Shown here: piece by piece, positions 41,305 to 50,426 of the stretch
Layout of the letters: every line of letters starts with the position of its first letter
How positions within the stretch are numbered: position 1 is the first letter of the stretch
Source of the DNA: Mycolicibacterium elephantis DSM 44368
GTDB lineage: Bacteria; Actinomycetota; Actinomycetes; Mycobacteriales; Mycobacteriaceae
NCBI RefSeq assembly: GCF_004014805.1
Contig: NZ_ATDN01000089.1
Location: 62,001-126,000, forward strand
Direction of reading: 5' to 3'
DNA: 64,000 bases
The notes under the pieces: model-generated
Seen by the model: the letters and a program-made list of their open reading frames with translations, nothing else
Told to the model about the DNA's origin: nothing
Databases searched by the model: none
Translations under genes and position numbers: made by a program

Positions 41305-43982
41305 GTCAACGTCAACGCTCGCCGCGCGTATGCGCGCACGTCGGCATCGCTGTCGTCCAACGCCTGGCCGAGCGCGTCGCGCGCGGCCGGTTCTGAGGCC
41401 GCCCAGCGCGTCAAGCTCAGCACGGCGGCCTTGCGCACGTCGAGGTGCCGGTCGGCCAGTGCCCGCGACAGCGCGGGCACGGCGACCGTGGGCGACGCAC
41501 CCGCAAGCGCCTTGGCCGCGCCCTCCCGCACCTGCCAGGCGGGCTCCTCCAGCGCGAGTCGCACTTCGGGGACATCGCCGTCGCCGCATCCGATGGCTCC
41601 CAACGCCGCCAGCGCAGCCGCCCGGACCAGCGGGTCGGCGTCGGCGAGAAGCGCACGAACGGTGTCGGCGCCGGCGCGCAGGGTCGCCAGGCCCTTTGCG
41701 ACCGCAATGCGGACCTCACGGTTGTCATCGCGGGCGGCGGCGCTCACACCGTCCACATCGTCGACGGATACCACAGCGCGTACCGCTTCGATGCGGACCC
41801 GGTGATCGGTGTCATGAAGCGCCTGCCGGTACTGGCCGGGCTCGCCGGCCCTGCAGGACGCGAGCACATGCACCGCTGCCGCGCGCACGACAGCATCGGG
41901 CGAATGCAGGTGCTTGGCAAGGTTTTCCGGATCAGGAAGGACCTCGACGAGCTCACGCACCCCGGCGGCCGCCTCCCGTCGCACCTCGGGGTCGTCGTCG
42001 CCGAGCGCGGTCAGCAGAGCCGACCCGTAACCCTCGGGCAGATGCTCGGTCAGGGTGCGCACGGCCGTTCGCCGGACGTCGCGATCCGGGTCGGTCAAGA
42101 AGTCGAGCAGGTCCGGCAGCATCGGAGACTCCAAGGCCAGCACCGCGGCGATCCGCGGCGACGGCGGCGGCCCCGACGGTGCACGCACCCTGGTGGTGGT
42201 CGCGGCGGGCGCGCGCCCCACAGCGGAAAGCGGCTGCTGCACGGCTGCCGCGGCCGCGTCCGACGGAAGGTGCTCGAACTCGGGCACCGGGACGAAATAC
42301 GGCGCTACCGGCCGCTTCAGAAACGCCATCGTGCCGTCGGCCGCCTTGTGCAGGTTGAGGTGGTAGCGCCAGTTCTGGTCGTCGCGCTCGGGAAGATCCG
42401 CCCGGTCGTGATAGAGCCCCCACCTCGACTCGGTGCGGGTCAGTGACGAACGGGCGGCCATCTCTGCGCAGTCCCTGATGAACGACACCTCGACTGCGCG
42501 CATCAGCTCGTGTGGTGTCCGCGCGCCCATCTCCGCGATCTCGGTGCGCATCCTCTCGAACGTCGCGACGGCGATCGACAACTTCGACGCCGTCTTCGGC
42601 GGCGCCACATAATCGTTGACGAAGCGGCGCAGCTTGTATTCGACCTGGGGCTGCGGCGGGCCGTCGGGATGGCGCAGCGGACGGTAGATGAGCTCGTGGG
42701 CCTCGTTGAGCTGATCGCGCGGCAGGGTCCGCGGTGCGGTCACACCGGGCAGCGTCGACGCCGCGTGCGCGCCGGCGAGATCGCCGTAGACGAACGCGCC
42801 GATCATGTAGTTGTGCGGCACGCAGGCCAGGTCACCGGCCGCGTAAAGTCCCGGCACGGTGGTGCGGGCGTGTTCGTCGACCCAAACCCCGGAGGCCGAA
42901 TGCCCGCTGCACAGCCCGATCTCGGAGATGTGCATCTCCACGTCGTGGGTGCGATAGTCGTGTCCGCGGTTGGCGTGAAACGTCCCGCGAGTGGGCCGTT
43001 CGGTGGTGTGCAGGATGTTCTCCAATGCCGTCACCGTCTCGTCGGGCAGGTGCGAGACCTTCAGATAGATTGGGCCGCGGGCAGATTCGATCTCCCGCTT
43101 CACCTCGGCCATCATCTGGCCCGACCAGTAGTCTGAGTCGACGAACCGCTCCCCCAACGCGTTCACTTGGTAGCCGCCGAACGGGTTGGCCACGTACGCG
43201 CAAGCAGGCCCGTTGTAGTCCTTGATCAACGGGTTCACCTGGAAGCACTCGATGCCGGACAGTTCGGCGCCGGCGTAATAGGCCATCGAGTATCCGTCGC
43301 CGGCGTTGGTCGGGTTCTCGTACGTGCCGTACAGATAGCCCGAGGCGGGCAGGCCCAGTCGCCCGCACGCTCCGGTGGCCAGGATCACCGCCTTGGCCGC
43401 GACGGCGACGAATTCCCCGGTGCGAGTGTTGAACGCGGCGGCGCCGACGGCCCTCCCGGTGTCGGCGGTGAGCACCCGCACCGGCATCAACCGGTTCTCG
43501 ATGCGGATCCTCTCACGCATCGAGCGTTGCCGCAGCACGCGGTAGAGGGCCTTCTTGACGTCCTTGCCCTCCGGCATCGGCAGCACGTACGAACCCGACC
43601 GGTGGACCCGGCGCACGGCGTATTCGCCGTGCTCGTCCTTCTCGAACTTGACCCCGTAGCGTTCCAGCCGCTGCACCATCGCGAAACCACGCGTCGCGGT
43701 CTGATACACGGTGCGCTGATTGACGATTCCGTCGTTGGCGCGGGTGATCTCGGCCACGTAGTCCTCGGGGGTGGCTTTGCCGGGGATGACGGCGTTGTTC
43801 ACTCCGTCCATTCCCATCGCCAACGCACCGGAATGCCGCACGTGCGCCTTTTCCAGCAGTAACACCTGCGCGCCGTGCTCGGCGGCGGTGAGCGCAGCCA
43901 TGGTGCCCGCGGTGCCGCCGCCGATCACCAGCACGTCGCAGTCGAGCCGGATGGTGTCATCGAGGGAAGGTATCTGCATCAT
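41301..43982 (-). CDS. Fumarate reductase/AprA-like flavoprotein with C-terminal HEAT repeats
   Basis: 893 residues. The N-terminus has the FAD motif V-I-G-G-G-T-A-G-T (about 19) and the histidine-flavin region near H-S-G-A-L-A-M-G. The central part has E-M-H-I-S-E-I-G-L-C-S-G-H-S and G-L-Y-A-A-G-D-L-A, which resembles adenylylsulfate reductase alpha (AprA) more than classical FrdA. From about residue 590 there are roughly seven HEAT-like repeats (D-x-D-x-x-V-R-x-x-A-A). It is a predicted cytoplasmic oxidoreductase that probably uses the operon ferredoxin. The substrate is unknown. It is coupled by 4 bp overlap to the ABC ATPase gene. Confidence 0.8.
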   Translation of the reverse strand: MMQIPSLDDTIRLDCDVLVIGGGTAGTMAALTAAEHGAQVLLLEKAHVRHSGALAMGMDGVNNAVIPGKATPEDYVAEITRANDGIVNQRTVYQTATRGFAMVQRLERYGVKFEKDEHGEYAVRRVHRSGSYVLPMPEGKDVKKALYRVLRQRSMRERIRIENRLMPVRVLTADTGRAVGAAAFNTRTGEFVAVAAKAVILATGACGRLGLPASGYLYGTYENPTNAGDGYSMAYYAGAELSGIECFQVNPLIKDYNGPACAYVANPFGGYQVNALGERFVDSDYWSGQMMAEVKREIESARGPIYLKVSHLPDETVTALENILHTTERPTRGTFHANRGHDYRTHDVEMHISEIGLCSGHSASGVWVDEHARTTVPGLYAAGDLACVPHNYMIGAFVYGDLAGAHAASTLPGVTAPRTLPRDQLNEAHELIYRPLRHPDGPPQPQVEYKLRRFVNDYVAPPKTASKLSIAVATFERMRTEIAEMGARTPHELMRAVEVSFIRDCAEMAARSSLTRTESRWGLYHDRADLPERDDQNWRYHLNLHKAADGTMAFLKRPVAPYFVPVPEFEHLPSDAAAAAVQQPLSAVGRAPAATTTRVRAPSGPPPSPRIAAVLALESPMLPDLLDFLTDPDRDVRRTAVRTLTEHLPEGYGSALLTALGDDDPEVRREAAAGVRELVEVLPDPENLAKHLHSPDAVVRAAAVHVLASCRAGEPGQYRQALHDTDHRVRIEAVRAVVSVDDVDGVSAAARDDNREVRIAVAKGLATLRAGADTVRALLADADPLVRAAALAALGAIGCGDGDVPEVRLALEEPAWQVREGAAKALAGASPTVAVPALSRALADRHLDVRKAAVLSLTRWAASEPAARDALGQALDDSDADVRAYARRALTLT

Positions 43983-44737
43983 GAGTTGTTCAGGGCTGCA
44001 ATGATTTCTGTGCGTAAAGCACCGCGGTCCACGGTCGTGGAGCGCGGCTCGGGCACCTCGAGCAGAGCGCGCAACGGCTGGCCGACCCGACCGAGCACCG
44101 CCACCCGGTCGCCGAGGATCAACGCCTCGTCGACGTCGTGGGTGACGAACACGATGGTCGTCGGGTGGGCGCACCAGGTGTCGATCAGCAGGCGCTGCAT
44201 GGCGGCCCGCGTCTGGGTGTCCAACGCGGCGAACGGTTCGTCCATCATCACCGCGCGCGGCGCGCCGGCAAGCCCCCGCGCCAGCTGCACCCGTTGACGC
44301 ATTCCGCCCGACAGGCTCTTGGGCAGGTAGTCCGCGTATCCACCCAGCCCGACCTCGTCGATCCAGCGTTCGGCGCGCTCACGTCGGCCTCCACGGGGTG
44401 TCCCGCGCAGTGCGAGCGCCAATTCGATGTTGGATCGCACCGATCGCCACGGCAACAGCGCGCTGTCCTGGAACACCATTCCGCGGTCGCGCGAGGTGGT
44501 GGTGACCTCGGCCCCGTCGGCGAGCACCCGGCCGGCGGCGGGTGTCAGCAGACCGGCCAGGGCACGCAGCACGGTGGACTTGCCGCACCCGGACGGCCCG
44601 GTCAGCACCAGGATTTCGCCCGGCTGGACGGTCAGGCGTAAGCCGTCGACGACCGGCACACCGGTGTAGGACAACCGCACGTCGTCGAGTTCGAGCCGCA
44701 TACCTTGCACCGAAGTGGGCGCTGCCGTGGCGGTCAT
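43979..44737 (-). CDS. ABC transporter ATP-binding protein (nitrate/sulfonate/taurine type)
   Basis: 252 residues. Walker A G-P-S-G-C-G-K-S-T (about 46), Q-loop V-F-Q-D-S, signature L-S-G-G-M-R-Q-R, Walker B V-M-M-D-E-P and the switch T-H-D-V-D-E-A are intact. This type energises SsuABC/NrtABCD/TauABC importers. The start at ATG 44737 overlaps the permease stop. Confidence 0.9.
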   Translation of the reverse strand: MTATAAPTSVQGMRLELDDVRLSYTGVPVVDGLRLTVQPGEILVLTGPSGCGKSTVLRALAGLLTPAAGRVLADGAEVTTTSRDRGMVFQDSALLPWRSVRSNIELALALRGTPRGGRRERAERWIDEVGLGGYADYLPKSLSGGMRQRVQLARGLAGAPRAVMMDEPFAALDTQTRAAMQRLLIDTWCAHPTTIVFVTHDVDEALILGDRVAVLGRVGQPLRALLEVPEPRSTTVDRGALRTEIIAALNNS

Positions 44738-45621
44738 CGCCCGTTCTCCTCGCCGCGCGGCAACCAGCGGGTAGCGCGTCGCCCGATGAGTTCGACCGCG
44801 GCCGCGGTGGCGAAACCGAGCACGCCGATCGTGATGATGCCGACGAACACGTCGGCGTAGTTCAGCACGGTGTACGCCTGCCAGGTGCGGTACCCGACAC
44901 CGAGCCGGCCCGAGATCATCTCCGCCGAGATCACACAGATCCAGGCCACTCCCATGCCGACCGAGAGCCCGCCGAAGAGCCCCGGCAGGATGCCCGGCAA
45001 CACCACGCGGCCCAACACGTCCCACCGGTTTCCGCCCAGTGTGCGCACCGAGTCCTCCCATATCGTCGGCAACGCGCGAACGGCGTGGCGGGTGCTGACC
45101 ATGATCGGGAAATATGCCGCCAGGAACGTGATGAACACGATCCCGGCTTCATCGGTGGGAAACAACAGGATGGCCACCGGAACCATCGCGATCGCCGGGA
45201 TCGGGCGCGCCAGTTCGGTCAACGGGCCGAACACATCGGAGAACACCTTGGAGCGGCCCAGCATGATGCCGGTGACGACACCGACGGCCGCTGCCAGTCC
45301 GAACCCGGTCAGGATGCGGATCAGTGACTGCCCGAGGTCCAGCCAGTACTCCTGGCCGCCGATGCGGTTCACCAACGTCGCGGCGACTTCGGTGACGGTG
45401 GGCAGGGTGTCGAAGCGCAGAAACAACCGAATGTCGTTGGCTGTCAACAGCTGCCATAACCCGACGGCGGCCAGCACCGAGGTCAGCCGGATCCCCCTGC
45501 GGCGCCATTGCGTTGCTCTGCCTTCCCGGCGGACCGTCGGCAGGTCCGATGCCGGCGCCTCGACAACAGTGCCCGGCCGGTCAGGAACCAGTTGCGCGCT
45601 GGTTGCGTCGGCAGTTGTCAC
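44734..45621 (-). CDS. ABC transporter permease (nitrate/sulfonate/taurine type)
   Basis: 295 residues, six predicted helices, with the binding-protein-dependent transport loop E-A-A-like segment near R-H-A-V-R-A-L-P-T and G-V-A-W-I-C-V-I-S-A-E. The N-terminal 35 residues are polar. GTG start 45621 overlaps the stop of the binding protein gene by 4 bp. Confidence 0.9.
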   Translation of the reverse strand: MTTADATSAQLVPDRPGTVVEAPASDLPTVRREGRATQWRRRGIRLTSVLAAVGLWQLLTANDIRLFLRFDTLPTVTEVAATLVNRIGGQEYWLDLGQSLIRILTGFGLAAAVGVVTGIMLGRSKVFSDVFGPLTELARPIPAIAMVPVAILLFPTDEAGIVFITFLAAYFPIMVSTRHAVRALPTIWEDSVRTLGGNRWDVLGRVVLPGILPGLFGGLSVGMGVAWICVISAEMISGRLGVGYRTWQAYTVLNYADVFVGIITIGVLGFATAAAVELIGRRATRWLPRGEENGR

Positions 45622-47048
45622 GCCGCGCCCTCCAGTGCCCGCTGGTAGTCGACGGCGGCCGTACCCGGATGGGCGTCGATGAACCGCTGGGCGCCCGCCG
45701 GGGTGGCGAAGGGCAGGAAGGTCTGGCCGTCACGCACCCAGATGGCCTTGTCCGCGAACCACCGGGTGCCGAACTCGGTGTCGGCGACGTAGGCCGCGCG
45801 CACGGTCGCACCGCGTGCGGTGGCCTCGCGGACCGCCTTCAGAAGGCAGGTCGGGTTGGCGGCCGGCTGGGTGGTGTCGGCACCGTCCAGCCACAACTCG
45901 CCGGCCTGGGCCGGGTCGGCCACCGGGGCGTCGCAGACCGGGTCGGCGCCGCTGATCACCGACGGGTTCGCGGTCGATGACACCGCCAGGTCGTAGTCGC
46001 GGCCGCGCTCCTGGAACGCGTTGCGAAGCGGCGCGTCCTCGACGAAGCCTGCGACGTCGAGCTCGGCGAAGTCGCCGATCGACTTGAGATAGGGCACATC
46101 GCCTTCGAGCGCTTCCACCAGCGACGGCTTGAGCGTGGTGTCGAACGATGTGCCGCCGGGGCCGTTGTAGAGGTACACCACCTCCTGCGGCAGGCCGCTG
46201 GCCTCGGCGACGATGCGCGCGGCCGCCAACGGTTCGGAGTTCAGGTAGTCCGTGGCGTCCAGTTGGGCTTGCAGAAACGCGTCGAGCACCTCGGGATGCT
46301 CGGCGGCGTACGCCCGGCGGACCACCACTCCGTGCAACGTCGGGTAGTTCCGTTCTGCCCCGTCGTACAGCAGCTTCGCCTTGTCCTGGTACACCAGCAG
46401 TCCGGGCCACGCGACGAACTGGGAAAGGGCCTGTACCTGGCCGGATTCCAGCGCGGACGCACCAACCTGGGGCTGCTGATTGAGCACCTCGACACCGGTG
46501 TTCGGGTCGATGCCCGCCTGCGAGAGCGCCCGTACCAGCGTTCCGTGGCCGGCCGAGCCGACGCTGGCTGAGATCTTCTGCCCGTCGAGGTCGGCCAGCG
46601 TCTGCGCCGGCGAACCCGGGGCCACCACAACCATGTTCAACGCACCCTTGGGGTGATACCCGGTGACCGCCACGATCTCGGTTCGGGCGCGTTCGTTGGA
46701 CTGGGTCCGAGAGCCGTTGATGAGCATCGGGTAGTCGCCCATCGAACCGATGTCGATCTTCTCGGCCACCATCTGCGCGGTGATGGGCGCCCCGGTGTCG
46801 TAGTCCTGCCATGTCACCTCGTACCGGGTCCCGGTGCGTGAGGTGATATCGGCGAGCCGCCGTTCCAGATAGCCCTGCGCACGCAGCAGAGTGCCTGCGG
46901 TGACGGTGTTGATGGTCTTGGATTGGTAGCCGATGACGACGTCGACGACGTCGCCTGACGAGCTCGATCCGGCGTCGAGCGAGCAACTCGATGCAACCAA
47001 GGTGAGCCCGGCGGCCAGCGCCGCGAGGCGCAGAGACGGTCTGGTCAT
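45618..47048 (-). CDS. ABC substrate-binding lipoprotein fused to a NosL-like domain
   Basis: 476 residues. Signal peptide with lipobox V-A-S-S-C. Residues about 35-350 are a NrtA/SsuA-type binding protein (G-Y-Q-S-K-T-I-N near the start; A-L-S-Q-F-V-A-W-P). Residues about 375-476 look like a NosL-type domain: P-T-C-L-L-K-A followed by A-A-Y-V-A-D-T-E-F-G, W-F-A-D-K-A-I-W-V and P-F-A-T-P-A-G-A-Q-R-F-I-D-A-H. NosL binds Cu(I) for nitrous oxide reductase. The fusion suggests recognition of a metal-bound ligand or a second binding site (inference). Confidence 0.8.
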   Translation of the reverse strand: MTRPSLRLAALAAGLTLVASSCSLDAGSSSSGDVVDVVIGYQSKTINTVTAGTLLRAQGYLERRLADITSRTGTRYEVTWQDYDTGAPITAQMVAEKIDIGSMGDYPMLINGSRTQSNERARTEIVAVTGYHPKGALNMVVVAPGSPAQTLADLDGQKISASVGSAGHGTLVRALSQAGIDPNTGVEVLNQQPQVGASALESGQVQALSQFVAWPGLLVYQDKAKLLYDGAERNYPTLHGVVVRRAYAAEHPEVLDAFLQAQLDATDYLNSEPLAAARIVAEASGLPQEVVYLYNGPGGTSFDTTLKPSLVEALEGDVPYLKSIGDFAELDVAGFVEDAPLRNAFQERGRDYDLAVSSTANPSVISGADPVCDAPVADPAQAGELWLDGADTTQPAANPTCLLKAVREATARGATVRAAYVADTEFGTRWFADKAIWVRDGQTFLPFATPAGAQRFIDAHPGTAAVDYQRALEGAA

Positions 47049-47058
47049 GTGAATGTCC

Positions 47059-47286
47059 TCAACGAATCAGGTACGGCATGTTGACGGTGACGGCGCCGGT
47101 GGGACAGCGGGCTGCGCACGGCCCGCAGTACCAACACTCGTCGACATGCATGTACGCCTTCCCGTTGTCGGGGTTGATCGCCAGGGAGTCCAGCGGGCAG
47201 ATGTCCACGCACAGGGTGCAGCCGGTGATGCACAAAGATTCGTCGATCGTCACCGGCACATCGGCACGTTGGTTGACCAGCGTCAT
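47059..47286 (-). CDS. Two-cluster [4Fe-4S] ferredoxin
   Basis: 75 residues with C-I-T-G-C-T-L-C-V-D-I-C-P and C-W-Y-C-G-P-C-A-A-R-C-P, two [4Fe-4S] clusters. It starts at ATG 47286 behind AGGAGC. It is probably the electron partner (beta subunit, AprB-like) of the flavoprotein at the end of the same operon. Its ATG overlaps the restored GntR stop by 4 bp. Confidence 0.88.
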   Translation of the reverse strand: MTLVNQRADVPVTIDESLCITGCTLCVDICPLDSLAINPDNGKAYMHVDECWYCGPCAARCPTGAVTVNMPYLIR

Positions 47287-48027
47287 GGGATGCTCCTGAT
47301 AAGGCTGCCGCGCATGGTGATTCGGTCACCGCGCATGCGGATGTATTCGAGGTCGACGGGCCGGCCGTCGTCGAGGCTGGTGAGTCGTTCCCAACATGAG
47401 CAGTGCCGCACCGGTGGGCACCTGAAGTGTCGCCGCCGAATGCGGATCTGCCGAAACAGCTTCCAGCGCCAGGGTGGCCGAACCCAGACGCTGACCGGAG
47501 ACCTGTTCGATGAGCGAGAACACGTCGTTGTGCTCCAGCGGATGCCGCAACACTTCGGCGCCGATGTCGGGGGCCAGATAGGTCTGATCCAGCGACAGCG
47601 GCAGATCGCTCACGTAGCGCAGTCGTTCGACGAACACGACGCTCTCTCCAGGCTGCAATCGCAGACGGCGGGCCACCGCAGGCGGTGCGGCCAGGTGTGC
47701 GACCGTGCGAACCTGGTTGTGGACTTCGCCGTAATCCTTGAACGTCTCCTGCAGCCCGACGAGCCGGTCGAGTCCGTGGTCATACTTGCGGACCGCGACA
47801 TGGGTGCCCACTTTGGGTCCACGCTCGATCAGCCCCTCGTTCTTGAGCGTGGCCAGCGCGTCACGAATCGTGTTGCGGGACACGAAGAACTCCGCGGCCA
47901 GATCTTGTTCGCCGGGCAGTCCTCCTGCGTAACCGCCCGCGTGGATCTGGTGTCGCAGAACGTCGGCGACCTGGCGGGCTCGGTCCGCGCGAGGCCGCCG
48001 GATCGGCGTCGGCTCGGATTGGGGCAT
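47283..48027 (-). pseudogene. GntR family regulator (UTRA domain) with a +1 frameshift near the 3' end
   Basis: The N-terminal winged helix (N-T-I-R-D-A-L-A-T-L) and most of the C-terminal ligand-binding UTRA domain (F-V-E-R-L-R-Y, D-Q-T-Y-L) read in one frame to position 47392. There the reading turns to an unrelated tail with a stop at 47326. Removing one C from the run CCC at 47390-47392 restores the UTRA ending L-E-R-L-T...G-R-P-V-D-L-E-Y-I-R-M-R and moves the stop to 47283, forming an ATGA overlap with the ferredoxin gene. It would be the local repressor/activator of the operon. A recent mutation or a base-calling error is equally possible. Confidence 0.82.
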
Positions 48028-48134
48028 GCGGACACGGTAAGTGCACTGGTGACCGTCTCGCAGCGCGCGCAGGTGCCGGTCGGGCTAGGTTAACTCATTG
48101 CGCCGCTGCGATTTCGCCGCGACCAGGTCAAAGG

Positions 48135-48170
48135 TGCGGCATCGAGCCGCATTACGCCACCTACGGTGGC
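48135..48170 (-). terminator. Possible hairpin terminator region after nusB
   Basis: Two perfect hairpins, TGCGGC-ATCGA-GCCGCA (48135-48151) and GCCACC-TAC-GGTGGC (48156-48170), lie 64-99 bp beyond the nusB stop and before the divergent-facing GntR start. No U-tract follows, so intrinsic termination is uncertain. The rest of 48028-48233 shows nothing recognisable. Confidence 0.3.
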
Positions 48171-48233
48171 CCGAGATTTAACAATCGCGGTGAGCGAAAG
48201 TCCCCGCGCGGACCCGTGACGAGCGGGCGGCCG

Positions 48234-48731
48234 CTACTCCGCGTCGCCGTCCCCGTCGCCGTCGCTGTTGTCGCGCAAGGCCTGCGCGGCGGCGCGGATC
48301 TGCGGGGTCACGAGCATCACCTGGCCCAGCACGCCGTTGACGAAACCCGGTGAGTCGTCGGTGGATAGCCGCTTGGCGAGTTCGACGGCCTCGTCGACGG
48401 CCACCGGTTCGGGCACGTCGTCGGCGTACAGCAGTTCCCACACCGCCACCCGAAGGATGGCGCGGTCGACGGCGGGCAGCCGCTCCAGCGTCCACCCCTG
48501 CAGATGCGCCGAGATCAGGTCGTCGATGTGCGCGGCGTGCTCGGTGACCCCGTGCGCCACCTTCACCGTGTAAGGGTTGAGCGGTGCGACATCGGATTGC
48601 TTGTCTGCCAAGGCGTTTCGCGCGTCGGCCGCTTCGGCCGGGGTGATGTTTCTGGCTTCGGCCTCGAACAGCAGGTCTACGGCGCGTTTACGGGCCTGAT
48701 GGCGACCACGGTCGGGCCCACGATCAGGCAT
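48234..48731 (-). CDS. nusB: Transcription antitermination factor NusB
   Basis: 165 residues, all helical, with the conserved R-K-R-A-V-D-L-L-F-E-A-E-A N-terminus and the F-V-N-G-V-L-G helix. It binds boxA RNA with NusE for rRNA antitermination. The C-terminus has an Asp/Gly-rich tail. It overlaps efp by 8 bp, as in M. tuberculosis (Rv2533c-Rv2534c). Confidence 0.95.
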   Translation of the reverse strand: MPDRGPDRGRHQARKRAVDLLFEAEARNITPAEAADARNALADKQSDVAPLNPYTVKVAHGVTEHAAHIDDLISAHLQGWTLERLPAVDRAILRVAVWELLYADDVPEPVAVDEAVELAKRLSTDDSPGFVNGVLGQVMLVTPQIRAAAQALRDNSDGDGDGDAE

Positions 48732-49287
48732 TCACCCTTCCTAGGTAACTGCCGTCGCGGGTATCGATCTTGAGTTTGTCGCCGGTGTTGATGAACAACG
48801 GCACCTGGATCTCGGCGCCGGTTTCGACGGTGGCGGGCTTGGTGCCCGCGCTGGAGCGATCGCCCTGCAGCCCCGGCTCGGTGTGGGTGACCTCGAGTTC
48901 CACCGTGACGGGCAACTCGAGGTAAAGCGGTGTGCCGTTGTGGAAGGCGATCTGCACCGGCATGCCCTCCAGCAGGAACTTGGCGGCGTCACCGACCATC
49001 GACTCGGGCAGCGGGTGCTGCTCGTAGTCCTCGGAGTCCATGAACACGAAGTCGCTGCCGTCGCGGTAGAGGTAGGTCGCGTCGCGCCGGTCCACGGTTG
49101 CGGTTTCGACCTTCACGCCCGCGTTGTAGGTCTTGTCGACGGTCTTGCCAGAGACCACGTTCTTCAGCTTGGTCCGCACGAACGCCGGCCCCTTGCCTGG
49201 CTTGACGTGCTGGAACTCGACGATCTGCCAGAGTTGGCCGTCGATCACCAGCACGAGGCCGTTCTTGAAGTCTGCAGTCGTTGCCAC
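48724..49287 (-). CDS. efp: Elongation factor P
   Basis: 187 residues with three barrel domains. The N-terminal loop K-P-G-K-G-P-A-F holds the lysine/arginine position that contacts the peptidyl-tRNA. It relieves ribosome stalling at polyproline. It lies in the order alongside pepQ (17 bp) and nusB. Confidence 0.96.
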   Translation of the reverse strand: MATTADFKNGLVLVIDGQLWQIVEFQHVKPGKGPAFVRTKLKNVVSGKTVDKTYNAGVKVETATVDRRDATYLYRDGSDFVFMDSEDYEQHPLPESMVGDAAKFLLEGMPVQIAFHNGTPLYLELPVTVELEVTHTEPGLQGDRSSAGTKPATVETGAEIQVPLFINTGDKLKIDTRDGSYLGRVNA

Positions 49288-49304
49288 GGTCGGTTGTTCT
49301 CCTG

Positions 49305-50393
49305 TCAGAGGATCGCCAGTTCCTTGGGGAACCGGGTGAGCAAGTCAGGTGTGCCCGATTCGCCAACGACCAGCGTGTCCTCGATGCGGACGCCACCACG
49401 GTCGGGCAGATAGACACCGGGCTCCACGGTCACCGCAGAGCCAGCAAGCAGTGTACCGGCGGACGCGGCACCGATTCCGGGCGCTTCGTGGATCTGCAGC
49501 CCGACCCCGTGGCCGAGGCCGTGGCCGAAGTTGTCCGCATAGCCGGCGTCGGCGATGACCTGCCGCGATGCGGCGTCGACGTCGCGCAACGGGGTGCCGG
49601 GGACGAGCGCCTCCCGCCCGGCGCGCTGCGCCGTGGCGACCAGTTCGTAGATGTCGCGCTGCCACTGCGCGGCCGGCGCCAGCACGAAGGTGCGCGTCAT
49701 GTCGGAGTGGTAGCCGCTGACCAGCGCACCGAAGTCGATCTTGACGAAGTCGCCGGCGGCCAGCACCGCGTCGGTCGGCCGGTGGTGCGGAATCGCCGAG
49801 TTCGGGCCCGCCGCCACGATCGTCTCGAACGACGGACCGTCGGCGCCGTGGTCGAGCATCAGCGACTCCAGCTCCCGGCGCACGTCCTTTTCCGTGCGCC
49901 CCGGCCGCAACCCGCCGCGCTCGAGGAGGTCGGCCAGCGCGGCGTCGGCGGCCTCGCAGGCCAGCCGCAACAACGCGACCTCGCCGGCGTCCTTCACCTC
50001 CCGCAGCGCTTCCACCGTGCCCGCGGCGCGCACCAGCTCGACGTCCTCGCCTGCCGCCTTGACCAGCGCGGCGTGGCCGTCCACCGTCACCACGTGGCTT
50101 TCGAAGCCGAGCCGCCGCACCCTGTCCGCGGCGGCGCGCCCGGCCAGGTGCGGCCCGCAGGCCCGCTCGATGACGATCTCGGCGTCGGGAACCTGCGCGG
50201 CGGCCTGAGTGCGGTACCGCCCGTCGGTGGCCAGCACCGGTGTGTCGTCGTCGGCCCGGACCAGCAGGGCCGCGTTGGATCCCGTGAAGCCGGTCAGATA
50301 CCGCACGTTGACCAGGTTCGATACCAACATGGCGTCCAGGTCGGCGGCGGCGAGCCGCTCGCGCAACCTCGCCCTGCGCTGTGAAATAGTCAC
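49305..50393 (-). CDS. pepQ: Xaa-Pro peptidase, M24 family
   Basis: 362 residues with an N-terminal creatinase-like domain and C-terminal pita-bread fold. Metal ligands: Asp in K-I-D-F-G-A, Asp in Y-H-S-D-M-T-R, His in G-H-G-L-G-H-G-V-G, and Glu in V-E-P-G and R-I-E-D. It removes N-terminal residues before proline. Synteny with Rv2535c supports the name. Confidence 0.93.
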   Translation of the reverse strand: MTISQRRARLRERLAAADLDAMLVSNLVNVRYLTGFTGSNAALLVRADDDTPVLATDGRYRTQAAAQVPDAEIVIERACGPHLAGRAAADRVRRLGFESHVVTVDGHAALVKAAGEDVELVRAAGTVEALREVKDAGEVALLRLACEAADAALADLLERGGLRPGRTEKDVRRELESLMLDHGADGPSFETIVAAGPNSAIPHHRPTDAVLAAGDFVKIDFGALVSGYHSDMTRTFVLAPAAQWQRDIYELVATAQRAGREALVPGTPLRDVDAASRQVIADAGYADNFGHGLGHGVGLQIHEAPGIGAASAGTLLAGSAVTVEPGVYLPDRGGVRIEDTLVVGESGTPDLLTRFPKELAIL

Positions 50394-50426
50394 AGCAGAT
50401 GAAGCTACTCGCTAAGGTGAGGCCCC

